The notes below the pieces were generated by a model, which did no database searches, had not been told where the DNA came from, and saw only the letters and a list, made by a program, of their open reading frames with translations. A stretch of DNA of 5,378 nucleotides from Clostridia bacterium (GTDB lineage Bacteria > Bacillota > Sulfobacillia > SLMV01). Location: positions 1-5,378 of the forward strand of contig PWGR01000005.1 of the NCBI GenBank assembly GCA_003554565.1, given 5' to 3'. Made by a program: the position numbers and the translations under genes. Positions 1 through 5,378 of this stretch are shown piece by piece. Every line of letters starts with the position of its first letter. Positions within the stretch are counted from its first letter, which is position 1.

Positions 1-693
1 GTAGGTGGCCGGCAGCCAGCCGTGCAGCGGTACTATAGCCAGCTTCAGCGCTACCCCGACCAGGAACATCCCGGCAGATACCTTGAGGACAGTCGGGTCG
101 AACTGGTGCATGGATGCGGCAATCTCCCCGAGATTCAACGTCCCCATAGTGGCGTAGACAAACGCTATGGCGAGAAGAATGAGCATGCTCGAAAGTATGG
201 TGAATATCATGTACCGCATCGCCGCCATGAGGGCCCGGAATCCGCGACGGAAGGCCACCAGGGCGAACCCGGACAGTGCAATAATCTCAATGAATACGTA
301 CAGGTTAAACAGGTCCCCCGTCAACACTGCCCCACTCAATCCCGCCGAGGCAATATACAGAAGCAGGAAATACTTACTCTCTCCCTCGCGGACGAAGTCA
401 AGCGAGTACCAGGCGACGAGGGTGGTTCCCAGGGCTATCATCACCGCAAAAGTCGCAGCCAGCCCGTCAATGTACAGGATGATGCCCACCTCGGAATCCC
501 AACCACCGAGCTGGTATTCCAGGATTCCATTTTGGAACACGTGGATAAACAGGGCTATACTGAAGACCAAGTGCGTCACAGCGACCGCCGCCGCCGCTGA
601 AGTACGCAGGCGGCTGGAGACCAGGTCCAGGAGAGGAACCAGGAATGCGTATACCAGAGGTACGATGATGACCAGAATCGGTAGATGTGTCAC
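1..693 (-). CDS. mrpD: Cation/proton antiporter subunit D (MnhD/MrpD, NuoN/NuoM-like), C-terminus cut off
   Basis: Membrane subunit of an Mrp- or Mbh-type complex, related to the proton-pumping NuoL/M/N subunits of complex I; it is expected to carry ions across the cytoplasmic membrane. The 231 residues visible are roughly half of the usual ~490-500. They show repeated hydrophobic helices, the family segment GDLFNLYVFIEI (residues 126-137) with the conserved helix glutamate at E136, and GVALKLAIVPLHGWLPATY (213-231) with the conserved lysine at K217. Both residues are central to ion translocation in MrpD and NuoM/N. The start is GTG at 693, which overlaps the mrpC stop in a GTGA junction; a GGAGG at 706-702 lies 8 bases upstream. 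The reading frame is open to the window edge. The family call is very secure. Whether the complex is a stand-alone Na+/H+ antiporter or the membrane arm of a hydrogenase or dehydrogenase cannot be decided here. Confidence 0.95.
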   Translation of the reverse strand, partial: MTHLPILVIIVPLVYAFLVPLLDLVSSRLRTSAAAAVAVTHLVFSIALFIHVFQNGILEYQLGGWDSEVGIILYIDGLAATFAVMIALGTTLVAWYSLDFVREGESKYFLLLYIASAGLSGAVLTGDLFNLYVFIEIIALSGFALVAFRRGFRALMAAMRYMIFTILSSMLILLAIAFVYATMGTLNLGEIAASMHQFDPTVLKVSAGMFLVGVALKLAIVPLHGWLPATY

Positions 694-1031
694 TGCTCCG
701 TCCTCCCCATCCTGTCGATGCGCACAGTTCCTGCCTGCCGGTACAGACGAATGATCAGGCTGAGCATGTAACCCGTCGTGCCTGCACCTATAACAATGGC
801 CGTCAGTGAGAGCGCATGTGGTATTGGGTCAACCATGGAGGAAGATGTCACGCCTTCCAGTACGATAGGGGGCACCCCATCCGGAAAGGATGCAAGACAG
901 ACCAGAAATAACAGAACTCCCGCCTCCATGATGACAAAGCCCATGGCAATCTTGATAAGGTTCTTCTCCGTAACCACGCAGTACAGCCCGAGACAGAATA
1001 AATATATGACTGCAAGATATGCCGCCTGCAT
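690..1031 (-). CDS. mrpC: Cation/proton antiporter subunit C (MnhC/MrpC, NuoK-like)
   Basis: Small membrane subunit of the Mrp/Mbh complex, homologous to NuoK of complex I. The 113 residues match the family length (about 110-120) and form three hydrophobic helices. Helix 2 contains a buried glutamate, E36, in GFVIMEAGVLLF, at about the place where NuoK has its functional glutamate. The strongest signature is DPIPHALSLTAIVIG (residues 68-82), a variant of the usual DPLPQALVLTAIVIG, with H72 and S75 in place of the usual Q and V. The ATG at 1031 shares its A with the TGA of the upstream gene (TGATG), and its own stop overlaps the mrpD start, so translation is likely coupled on both sides. A GGATGGGGAT stretch just upstream is the only ribosome-binding candidate. 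Identification is secure; the ion specificity is unknown. Confidence 0.94.
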   Translation of the reverse strand: MQAAYLAVIYLFCLGLYCVVTEKNLIKIAMGFVIMEAGVLLFLVCLASFPDGVPPIVLEGVTSSSMVDPIPHALSLTAIVIGAGTTGYMLSLIIRLYRQAGTVRIDRMGRTEQ

Positions 1032-1750
1032 CAGCTATCCCCATCCTTCTTCGACATCGTCACAAACATCATCGCCAGACCGGAGGCCACCTTGAGCCCG
1101 ATGGCTACGTTCAGCAAAGGGATGCTCCCCGCACTAATCACACTGCCGACATCTCCGGGCGAAAATCCTGCCGCGAGGTTGGAGAGAAATTCACGTCCCC
1201 CGATCAGGGCCACAGCACCGAGAGCGACAAAAAGCAGGGCCCCTGCACTCTCAAGGAACATCTTGACAAATCCTGTCAGTACATCCTCCTCCGTCCGGAT
1301 GCCGTAGATCAGCACAACCAGAATCGCCCAGGAGGCCAGGATCACTCCCCCCTGAAACCCGCCACCGGGGGATATATGCCCGAACAGAATGACATAAAAT
1401 CCCAAAAGTGCGATGAATGGGGTGAGGATGTCCATGCTCTTTTTCGCCAGGGGTGATAGTCCCTTACCGGACAGAACCATTGCCTCTCGGGCAAACACCA
1501 GCACCACACCAGCAACCGCCGTAAAGATAACGGTGGCCTCGCCCAGCGTATCAAATGCACGATAGTCAAACAGTACGGCCGTGACCAGGTTTACTGCCCC
1601 CGTGTCCGGCACTGCGGAGCGCAGAATGTGCCAGGTTGGCCCACCGGCCTCCATACGATCCGTTGTCTCCGGCAGTGCACCCATTGCAGAAAAAAGCAGC
1701 ACCGCAAGGATAACCAGAAATGCAAGTGTGGCCGTCTTACCCAACGTCAA
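1031..1750 (-). CDS. mrpB: Fused MbhE-like domain and MnhB/MrpB antiporter subunit
   Basis: A 239-residue membrane protein that joins two pieces of the Mrp/Mbh complex. Residues ~8-92 resemble the MbhE-like end of MrpA: a first helix, a polar loop, then VLFDYRAFDTLGEATVIF (59-76) with the family's conserved FDTLGE. Residues ~103-235 are MnhB: a helix leading to GHISPGGGFQGG (124-135), the hallmark of the family, two further helices and a final NVAIGLKVASGL segment. Stand-alone MrpB is usually ~140 residues, so the extra length is the MbhE-like part. The chosen start, TTG at 1750, overlaps the upstream TGA by two bases, with GGGGAG four bases before it. A second TTG at 1744 sits ten bases from the same site and is an alternative. 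The domain assignment is secure; the exact start is not. Confidence 0.92.
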   Translation of the reverse strand: MTLGKTATLAFLVILAVLLFSAMGALPETTDRMEAGGPTWHILRSAVPDTGAVNLVTAVLFDYRAFDTLGEATVIFTAVAGVVLVFAREAMVLSGKGLSPLAKKSMDILTPFIALLGFYVILFGHISPGGGFQGGVILASWAILVVLIYGIRTEEDVLTGFVKMFLESAGALLFVALGAVALIGGREFLSNLAAGFSPGDVGSVISAGSIPLLNVAIGLKVASGLAMMFVTMSKKDGDS

Positions 1751-1992
1751 TGGTCTCCCCCCTGCGTTCTGCTAATGGTAACCAGAAATAGTGCCGTCAT
1801 TAGTCCCGCGCCCACCACAGCCTCTGCCATGGCAACATCGGGAGCCCGGTACACAAGAAAAACGGCGGCCAGCGTGACGCTGAACACCGATAGAGAGATC
1901 ACGGAATTGATGACTCTGCGGAAGAAGACGGCGGCTGTACCGGAGATCACCAATAGTGCCAAGAGGATGTACACGACAGTGGTTTCAATCAC
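1747..1992 (-). CDS. DUF4040 / MbhD-like antiporter subunit (MrpA C-terminal fragment as a separate protein)
   Basis: An 81-residue hydrophobic protein with about three membrane helices. It corresponds to the DUF4040 (MbhD) part that is fused into MrpA in classical Mrp operons. The signature is in the second half: RVINSVISLSVFSVTLAAVF followed by APDVAMAEAVVGAGL, with the conserved aspartate and glutamate of the family. The start is taken as GTG at 1992 because a strong GGAGGGG (2005-1999) lies six bases before it. The ATG at 2007 overlaps that site, and the longer open frame reaching 2160 adds an arginine/proline-rich stretch unlike the family. This is the first gene after the promoter at 2346-2374 and it runs into the MbhE-MnhB gene with a short overlap. 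Family call is confident; its role in coupling ion flow is inferred from MrpA. Confidence 0.9.
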   Translation of the reverse strand: MIETTVVYILLALLVISGTAAVFFRRVINSVISLSVFSVTLAAVFLVYRAPDVAMAEAVVGAGLMTALFLVTISRTQGGDH

Positions 1993-1998
1993 AGGCTT

Positions 1999-2028
1999 CC
2001 CCTCCATGAGCCGCGTCCGGTCGGGAGG
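1999..2028 (-). promoter_or_regulatory. Possible hairpin that hides the ribosome-binding site of the DUF4040 gene
   Basis: On the transcribed strand, CCTCC (2028-2024) is complementary to the GGAGG (2005-2001) that forms the Shine-Dalgarno of the antiporter operon's first gene. The intervening 18 bases contain a nested CCG-GACG-CGG hairpin (2020-2011). This arrangement would block ribosome access unless another structure competes. The pairing is seen in the sequence; a regulatory role is inference, and five base pairs can occur by chance in GC-rich DNA. Confidence 0.35.
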
Positions 2029-2123
2029 TTTGAACTCGAGCGACGGCGGGCCGTGATTCTTTCCTCTAAAGGTCTGCCATAATCGACGGTATCTACAGCT
2101 GCTGCGACCAGTACCCTGGGCCG

Positions 2124-2143
2124 ACCGGGCCGGAGGCCCCGGT
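2124..2143 (-). other. GC-rich hairpin inside the antiporter leader
   Basis: The transcribed strand reads ACCGGGGCC, a three-base loop TCC, then GGCCCGGT, giving eight base pairs with one bulged G. No run of T follows it, so it is not a typical intrinsic terminator. It may be an element of a structured leader RNA; no function is shown. Confidence 0.4.
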
Positions 2144-2345
2144 GCGCATCCCGAGAACAACTTCTTAACTGTCCAATTACGTCCGAGTCGATTCTAGTAT
2201 GCTCCTTGAACACAGCTGGGGTCAACCAAAGCAGTGGTCCATTCTGAGCCAGCACTGACAGACTCTCACCACACCTGCACTCTTTTCCCTGGTCGCCCCG
2301 CTTCGTTAGTGAAGTCACGAACAAGGATCTTCTTCAACAATATTT

Positions 2346-2374
2346 ATTATCCATTTTTCCGTACTAGTTGTAAA
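2346..2374 (-). promoter_or_regulatory. Sigma70-type promoter for the Mrp/Mbh antiporter operon
   Basis: Reading on the minus strand, TTTACA (2374-2369) is followed by exactly 17 bases and GATAAT (2351-2346). Each hexamer matches the bacterial consensus at five of six positions with the ideal spacing. It lies in a conspicuously AT-rich patch of an otherwise GC-rich window and points to the DUF4040 gene, the only downstream operon. Transcription would begin near 2338. This is the best promoter in the window and the main reason for calling the organism bacterial rather than archaeal. Confidence 0.75.
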
Positions 2375-2456
2375 GCAATTGCAGCGTATGGGTCTATGAT
2401 CGGCACCGTGCAGTCAGGAGAAATACGCCTCCGCTCACCCGCTTTCTTTCCGTCCC

Positions 2457-3155
2457 CTACCGCCGTGGCCGGATGAGCCAGGCCAAAAGAACACTGATTT
2501 CAAACAGCAGTACTATGGGAAGCGCCAGCATGACTTGCGTCGCAATATCCGGTGGCGTCAGTATCGCTGCAGTGATAAAAATCAATACTAGAGCGTATTT
2601 GCGCGATCGCCGCAGTCCATCAGCGGTAATCAACCGGAGCCGGATCAAGAGACAGGTCATCAACGGCAGCTCGAAAACCAGACCGAAGGGGATCAGGAGC
2701 CTGAGCATGAAAGCAATGTACTCTCTCAGGGTAAACATCGCCGTAAGGGACGGGCCGGCAAAGTCAACCAGAAACCGCACTGCTGTCGGCAGCACCAGGT
2801 AAAAGCAAAATGCAACCCCGGCGTAAAAGAGAATAATTGAGCTCGGGATAACGATATAGAAGGTGATTCTCTCGCTCCGCTTCAGCGCAGGCAGCACAAA
2901 GAGCCAAAACTGGCTGATCACCACAGGCAGAGCGAGCACAAGCCCCACAAAGGCAGACACCTTGATCGCCGTCATGAAAGCTTCGGGGGGACTGAGGAAG
3001 ACCAGCTCGCCCGCATGCTGAGTGAAATAGGCGATGAGCTGGTCGGAGAATATGAAGCTGATAAGCGAACAGGCTGTCACGGCTGCCACGGATATTATGA
3101 GACGCTTTCTCAGCTCCACAATATGATTGCTGAGGGCCATCTTAGTGTCTTCCAC
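2457..3155 (-). CDS. tatC: Twin-arginine translocase subunit TatC
   Basis: Polytopic receptor of the Tat system, which exports folded proteins carrying twin-arginine signal peptides across the cytoplasmic membrane. The 232 residues have the six-helix TatC pattern. Visible landmarks are HIVELRKRL (11-19), holding the signal-peptide-binding glutamate E14; SPPEAF (55-60); the QFWLFVLPALKRSER loop (82-96) with E95, matching E. coli E103; FGLVFELP (157-164) with the membrane glutamate E162; and LTPPD (199-203). All expected functional residues are present, so it looks active. The start is GTG at 3155, five bases after a strong GGGAGGA (3167-3161); an ATG at 3140 would shorten the N-terminus by five residues. 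It follows tatA after 75 bases containing a hairpin. No tatB-like gene is nearby, as in minimal TatAC systems. It ends at a TAG, and no obvious terminator follows. Confidence 0.97.
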   Translation of the reverse strand: MEDTKMALSNHIVELRKRLIISVAAVTACSLISFIFSDQLIAYFTQHAGELVFLSPPEAFMTAIKVSAFVGLVLALPVVISQFWLFVLPALKRSERITFYIVIPSSIILFYAGVAFCFYLVLPTAVRFLVDFAGPSLTAMFTLREYIAFMLRLLIPFGLVFELPLMTCLLIRLRLITADGLRRSRKYALVLIFITAAILTPPDIATQVMLALPIVLLFEISVLLAWLIRPRR

Positions 3156-3193
3156 AGCAGTCCTCCCGCCGGATTGGGCACACCCGCCCGTGG

Positions 3194-3216
3194 CGTCCCG
3201 GGGGCAGCCCGGGACG
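3194..3216 (-). other. Strong intercistronic hairpin between tatA and tatC
   Basis: CGTCCCGGG and CCCGGGACG form a perfect nine-base-pair stem around a five-base loop, centred in the 75-base gap between tatA and tatC. There is no T run after it, so it does not look like a simple terminator. A leaky stop, RNase barrier or mRNA-stabilising element that lets TatA exceed TatC is a reasonable inference, because Tat systems need more TatA than TatC. The structure is seen in sequence; the role is not demonstrated. Confidence 0.55.
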
Positions 3217-3222
3217 GGCGTC

Positions 3223-3238
3223 CCCAGTCATCACTGGG
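3223..3238 (-). other. Small hairpin across the tatA stop codon
   Basis: CCCAGT and ACTGGG form six base pairs with a four-base loop, covering the tatA stop codon at 3233-3231. It stands just upstream of the stronger hairpin at 3194-3216, so the tatA message would end in two adjacent stems. This could be chance; function is unknown. Confidence 0.35.
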
Positions 3239-3422
3239 TCTTGGCCTTATCCTTTGGCTCCTCTGCTTCCTCAGTAGCATCCTCGATCTCCTGTGCGGCC
3301 GACCGGAACTCGCGAATGCCCCGGCCTATGGCGCGACCGACCTCGGGAAGCTTACTCGGGCCGAAGATCAGCAAGACAATACCCAGGATGATTAGAAGTT
3401 CAGTCGGTCCCAAACCAAACAT
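3231..3422 (-). CDS. tatA: Twin-arginine translocase subunit TatA
   Basis: Pore-forming or membrane-weakening component of the Tat export system, acting with TatC. The 63-residue length is typical of short TatA proteins. A single N-terminal helix (residues ~6-20, PTELLIILGIVLLIF) ends in the hinge FGPSKLPE (20-27), including the conserved F20-G21. An amphipathic helix follows (VGRAIGRGIREFRSAAQEI), then an acidic and lysine-rich tail. The ATG at 3422 has AAGGAGA seven bases or so upstream, and that site begins immediately after the moeA stop codon, so the two genes are 13 bases apart and almost certainly share a transcript. It is the only TatA/B-type protein in view and may serve both roles. 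Identification is secure. Confidence 0.97.
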   Translation of the reverse strand: MFGLGPTELLIILGIVLLIFGPSKLPEVGRAIGRGIREFRSAAQEIEDATEEAEEPKDKAKTQ

Positions 3423-3435
3423 GTAAACTCTCCTT

Positions 3436-4638
3436 TCAGAGAAACACCGTGCCTAACTGCCCGTCGTCAATTGTTTCCTCGCCGGGCGGGATGATGAGGT
3501 GTGCCGTATCCTCACCCGACATAGTTCGCTCGCCCCCGGGAGTCCCGGGGTATACCGAAAATGTCAACCGTCCCTTTCGCGGCTGCAGATACCCCTCCAC
3601 TAGGGCCGTGCTGTCCCGGTAGGACGAGTGCACCATCTCTGTCAAGACAGCATGCCGCATGTTAAATCTCAGATCGCGCCTGCCCTGCATCCGCGCCAAC
3701 AACGGCACCACCAGCAGCTTGTACAGCGACCGGACCGCCGCCGGAGCACCGGGCAGGGAGATACAGTAGGTCTCATCGACCCGGCCCAGCATGAACTTTC
3801 TCACCGGGCGGACCGCCACTGAGTATATCAAATGGTCGGGGATCACTCGATCCCACACATCACGCATCAGATCTGCCCTGCCACGACCCAGGCCACCAGT
3901 TGTCAGGACTATATCCAAGTCGTCCCGTCTTACCAAGGCTTCTGACAGGCTGCCCACGTCGTCTGAAGCGAGCCCGAGAGGTACCGGGGCGGCTCCGTCG
4001 CTGCAAAGGCGGCTGTTGAGCCAGAAGAAGTTGCTATTGGTCTTCTGCTGTGGCCCCGTGCGCTTGCCGACCTCAACAATCTCGGTCCCGGTGCTGAGGA
4101 TCCCCACCCGGGGGCACCTGAAAACCCTCACCTCACCGACATCTGCCACTGCCAATAGCGCCAGTTCTTCAGCGGACAGCACTGTGCCGGCTTCGACCAG
4201 TGTCTCACCGGCTCGCACCTCACTGCCCTTCCGCTGGATATTCTGACCCCGCAGGGCGCAAGCGGCGCGCAAATGGATCATCTCATCCTCGACTGCACAA
4301 TCCTCCTCGCGCACTACCGCCGCCGCACCCCGGGGCACAACGGCGCCGGCCGTCACCCGCACCGCTTCTCCCATCTGCAGGTCACCCGTTGACTCATCGC
4401 CCGCCAGGGTCTCGCCCGTCAGGCGCATACCTGCCTTCTCAGCTGCGGTCTGGGGGACAGCATAACCATCGACCAGTGAAAGCGGCACTTCGGGGTGATC
4501 TCTCTCCGCATGCACCGCCCGGGCCAGCACCCTGCCGTGAGCATCAGCGAGAGCAGTTGACTCCACAGAAAGACATACCGGCAGATCGCGGATCTGTTCA
4601 ACTGCCGCATCCAACTTCACGTCCGCCCGCTCGCTCAT
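3436..4638 (-). CDS. moeA: MoeA family molybdopterin molybdotransferase, diverged
   Basis: MoeA inserts molybdate (or tungstate) into adenylylated molybdopterin to give active cofactor. The protein is about 400 residues, the family's usual length. Seen motifs, numbered from an in-frame ATG at 4644, are SLVDGYAV (56-63) with D59, VTAGAVVPRGAAAVV (97-111), GILSTGTEIVEVG (181-193) with E188, LTTGGLGRGRADLMRD (247-262), VAVRP (276-280) and SLPGAP (296-301). By eye against E. coli MoeA as remembered, several active-site positions differ: T100 to A, R137 to Q, D142 to E, K275 to S and K279 to R; GLPGNP has become SLPGAP. D59, E188 and the DD at 228-229 are kept. The start is set at the ATG at 4638, eight bases from AGGGGAG (4653-4647); the ATG at 4644 lies only two bases from it. 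It leads directly into tatA. The family is secure; full catalytic competence is doubtful. Confidence 0.92.
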   Translation of the reverse strand: MSERADVKLDAAVEQIRDLPVCLSVESTALADAHGRVLARAVHAERDHPEVPLSLVDGYAVPQTAAEKAGMRLTGETLAGDESTGDLQMGEAVRVTAGAVVPRGAAAVVREEDCAVEDEMIHLRAACALRGQNIQRKGSEVRAGETLVEAGTVLSAEELALLAVADVGEVRVFRCPRVGILSTGTEIVEVGKRTGPQQKTNSNFFWLNSRLCSDGAAPVPLGLASDDVGSLSEALVRRDDLDIVLTTGGLGRGRADLMRDVWDRVIPDHLIYSVAVRPVRKFMLGRVDETYCISLPGAPAAVRSLYKLLVVPLLARMQGRRDLRFNMRHAVLTEMVHSSYRDSTALVEGYLQPRKGRLTFSVYPGTPGGERTMSGEDTAHLIIPPGEETIDDGQLGTVFL

Positions 4639-4704
4639 CCGCATCTCTCCCCTGACCGATTCTGCTTTGCGCCCCTCAGTTCGACCGCACTACCATTCGG
4701 GATG

Positions 4705-4733
4705 AGTATATACCGCATTTCAGCGCATTGAAA
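4705..4733 (-). promoter_or_regulatory. Candidate promoter for moeA-tatA-tatC
   Basis: In the gap between mobA and moeA the minus strand reads TTTCAA (4733-4728), 17 bases, then TATACT (4710-4705). The -10 matches the sigma70 consensus at five of six positions, while the -35 matches only three. Transcription would start near 4698, about 60 bases before the moeA ATG. The remaining bases of the gap (4639-4806) show no gene and no clear terminator for mobA, so read-through from mobA is also possible. Confidence 0.4.
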
Positions 4734-4806
4734 GTACCCGGGGACCGGTGATCTAATCCATCCAGTGAAAAGGCTATGTCAGCCCAGATACTCGTTAAAT
4801 ACCGGC

Positions 4807-5378
4807 TCACTGCAGGTCATCGCTCGTCTCGCATACTCCTCGTCCCGAGTATCTCTGCAGATCGGACGCCCGGTTTATATTGGCAAACATCTTCAGTTCA
4901 GGATCAAATTTTCGTGCCGTAGACTCCGGGATGTGCCGGACGCTGACGTCACCGTGAAAGCTGACGAGCTGGTACCGTCGGTTCTTCAGCGAATGTCTTA
5001 TTGGTTCTATGCACCGCCGCGAGTAGAAGGCGTGTAACGGCTCAACATGAGATCTCACCCGGGGCAGCAACACATCATCTTCGTCCCGCATTACTTCTGC
5101 CATTTTCGTGATAAAATCTGGATTGAGAAATGGCATATCACAGGCAACTACGAAGTTCTTCTCCCGGGTGGAAACCTGTAGTCCGGTATAAAGCCCGGCC
5201 AGCGACCCGCCCTCGTCTACCAGGTCAGTAACCGCCATGACTGGATACTGCCGGTAGTGCTCAGGTGTCCGCGTTACCACAACAATGTGCGCGAAGAGCT
5301 GCTCGCAGGATGCAAGTACCTGCTCGATGAGATACTGCCCACAAAATCGCAGAAACGCCTTGTCCCCGCCGCCCAGAC
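4807..5378 (-). CDS. mobA: Molybdenum cofactor guanylyltransferase MobA, N-terminus cut off
   Basis: MobA joins GMP from GTP to molybdopterin, making the guanine dinucleotide cofactor used by DMSO-reductase-family enzymes such as formate dehydrogenases and nitrate reductases; it acts in the cytoplasm. The 189 visible residues start inside the nucleotide-binding loop (GGGDKAFLRF, residues 2-11, including the conserved DK pair), so only about 10-20 residues are missing at the window edge. Further family marks are GGSLAGLYTGLQ (56-67), VVACDMPFLN (76-85) with the metal-binding aspartate D80, and the late FANINRASDL segment, the usual NINTPEDL. The frame continues unbroken to the edge, so the GTG at 5280 is internal and not a start. 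Related nucleotidyltransferases such as MocA or CofC are possible, but the context with moeA favours MobA. Confidence 0.9.
   Translation of the reverse strand, partial: LGGGDKAFLRFCGQYLIEQVLASCEQLFAHIVVVTRTPEHYRQYPVMAVTDLVDEGGSLAGLYTGLQVSTREKNFVVACDMPFLNPDFITKMAEVMRDEDDVLLPRVRSHVEPLHAFYSRRCIEPIRHSLKNRRYQLVSFHGDVSVRHIPESTARKFDPELKMFANINRASDLQRYSGRGVCETSDDLQ

Larger units (their letters stand above)
1993..2338 (-). other. Long 5' leader of the antiporter operon, no gene
   Basis: The 464 bases between tatC and the DUF4040 gene (1993-2456) hold no credible coding region. Frames that stay open give arginine-, serine- and proline-rich translations without family motifs. From the predicted transcription start near 2338, about 345 bases would be transcribed before the GTG at 1992. 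This leader contains a GC-rich hairpin at 2124-2143, a CAGTG/CACTG pairing farther upstream and the possible ribosome-site hairpin at 1999-2028. I do not recognise any known riboswitch class in it. The portion 2375-2456 is the 3' flank of tatC, with no clear terminator. Confidence 0.5.

Noticed and set aside
22..754. Long plus-strand open frames opposite mrpD
   Set aside because: They are antisense to a confidently identified antiporter gene, and their translations are low-complexity and basic with no family match.
2010..2045. tRNA-like T-arm, GTTCAAAC, in the leader
   Set aside because: The flanking bases do not form a five-pair T stem and no acceptor, D or anticodon arms fit around it.
1993..2160. 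N-terminal extension of the DUF4040 frame up to 2160
   Set aside because: The added residues are arginine- and proline-rich with no membrane or family character, while a strong Shine-Dalgarno directly precedes the GTG at 1992.
2220..2300. Cobalamin-riboswitch-like fragments (AGGGAA, GGACCACTGC) in the leader
   Set aside because: Only short pieces resemble the consensus and the order and spacing are wrong for a B12 element.
1989..2324. Open frame of 111 codons on the minus strand in the leader
   Set aside because: Its translation has no recognisable motif, is rich in arginine and serine, lacks a good ribosome-binding site and overlaps the DUF4040 start in another frame.
2401..2456. Intrinsic terminator after tatC
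   Set aside because: Only a weak GGAG/CTCC pairing is present and no T run follows; termination cannot be supported from sequence.
2234..2476. Open frame of 80 codons on the plus strand overlapping the promoter and the tatC end
   Set aside because: No motif, no ribosome-binding site, and it lies across the antiporter promoter in the opposite direction.
3791..4655. Plus-strand open frames opposite moeA
   Set aside because: They are rich in proline, serine and arginine, as expected for antisense of a GC-rich gene, and have no motifs.

Overview
The window suggests a bacterium with a moderately GC-rich genome. Most of its genes are preceded by clear Shine-Dalgarno sequences, the main intergenic region carries a near-consensus sigma70-type promoter, and start codons include ATG, GTG and probably TTG. 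Molybdopterin-guanine-dinucleotide genes, a minimal TatA/TatC pair and a split Mrp/Mbh-type antiporter module together fit an anaerobic or respiratory bacterium that uses exported molybdo- or tungsto-enzymes. I cannot name the lineage from sequence alone.

Every supported gene lies on the minus strand, so transcription runs from high to low coordinates. The first block (5378 to 2457) holds the 3' part of mobA (N-terminus cut by the window edge), a diverged moeA, tatA and tatC. A 168-base gap with a modest promoter candidate separates mobA from moeA. moeA, tatA and tatC then follow closely; a strong GC-rich hairpin sits between tatA and tatC. MobA and MoeA make molybdenum cofactor and TatA/TatC export folded, cofactor-loaded proteins, so this block reads as a set for maturing and exporting metalloenzymes.

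The second region (2456 to 1993) has no credible gene. It holds a TTTACA-N17-GATAAT promoter facing the next operon, followed by a predicted leader of about 345 nt. The Shine-Dalgarno of the first gene in that operon can pair with an upstream complementary stretch.

The third block (1992 to 1) is a tightly coupled operon of cation/proton antiporter subunits: a DUF4040 (MbhD-like) protein, an MbhE-like domain fused to MnhB, MnhC (NuoK-like) and the start of MnhD (NuoN-like, cut by the window edge). All three junctions overlap by 1 to 4 bases, so the subunits are probably co-translated into one membrane complex. MnhE, F and G do not precede this set; whether they or a hydrogenase/dehydrogenase module follow is outside the window.

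I did not find a clearly new system. The best leads are the long structured-looking antiporter leader and the MoeA homologue with several altered active-site positions.
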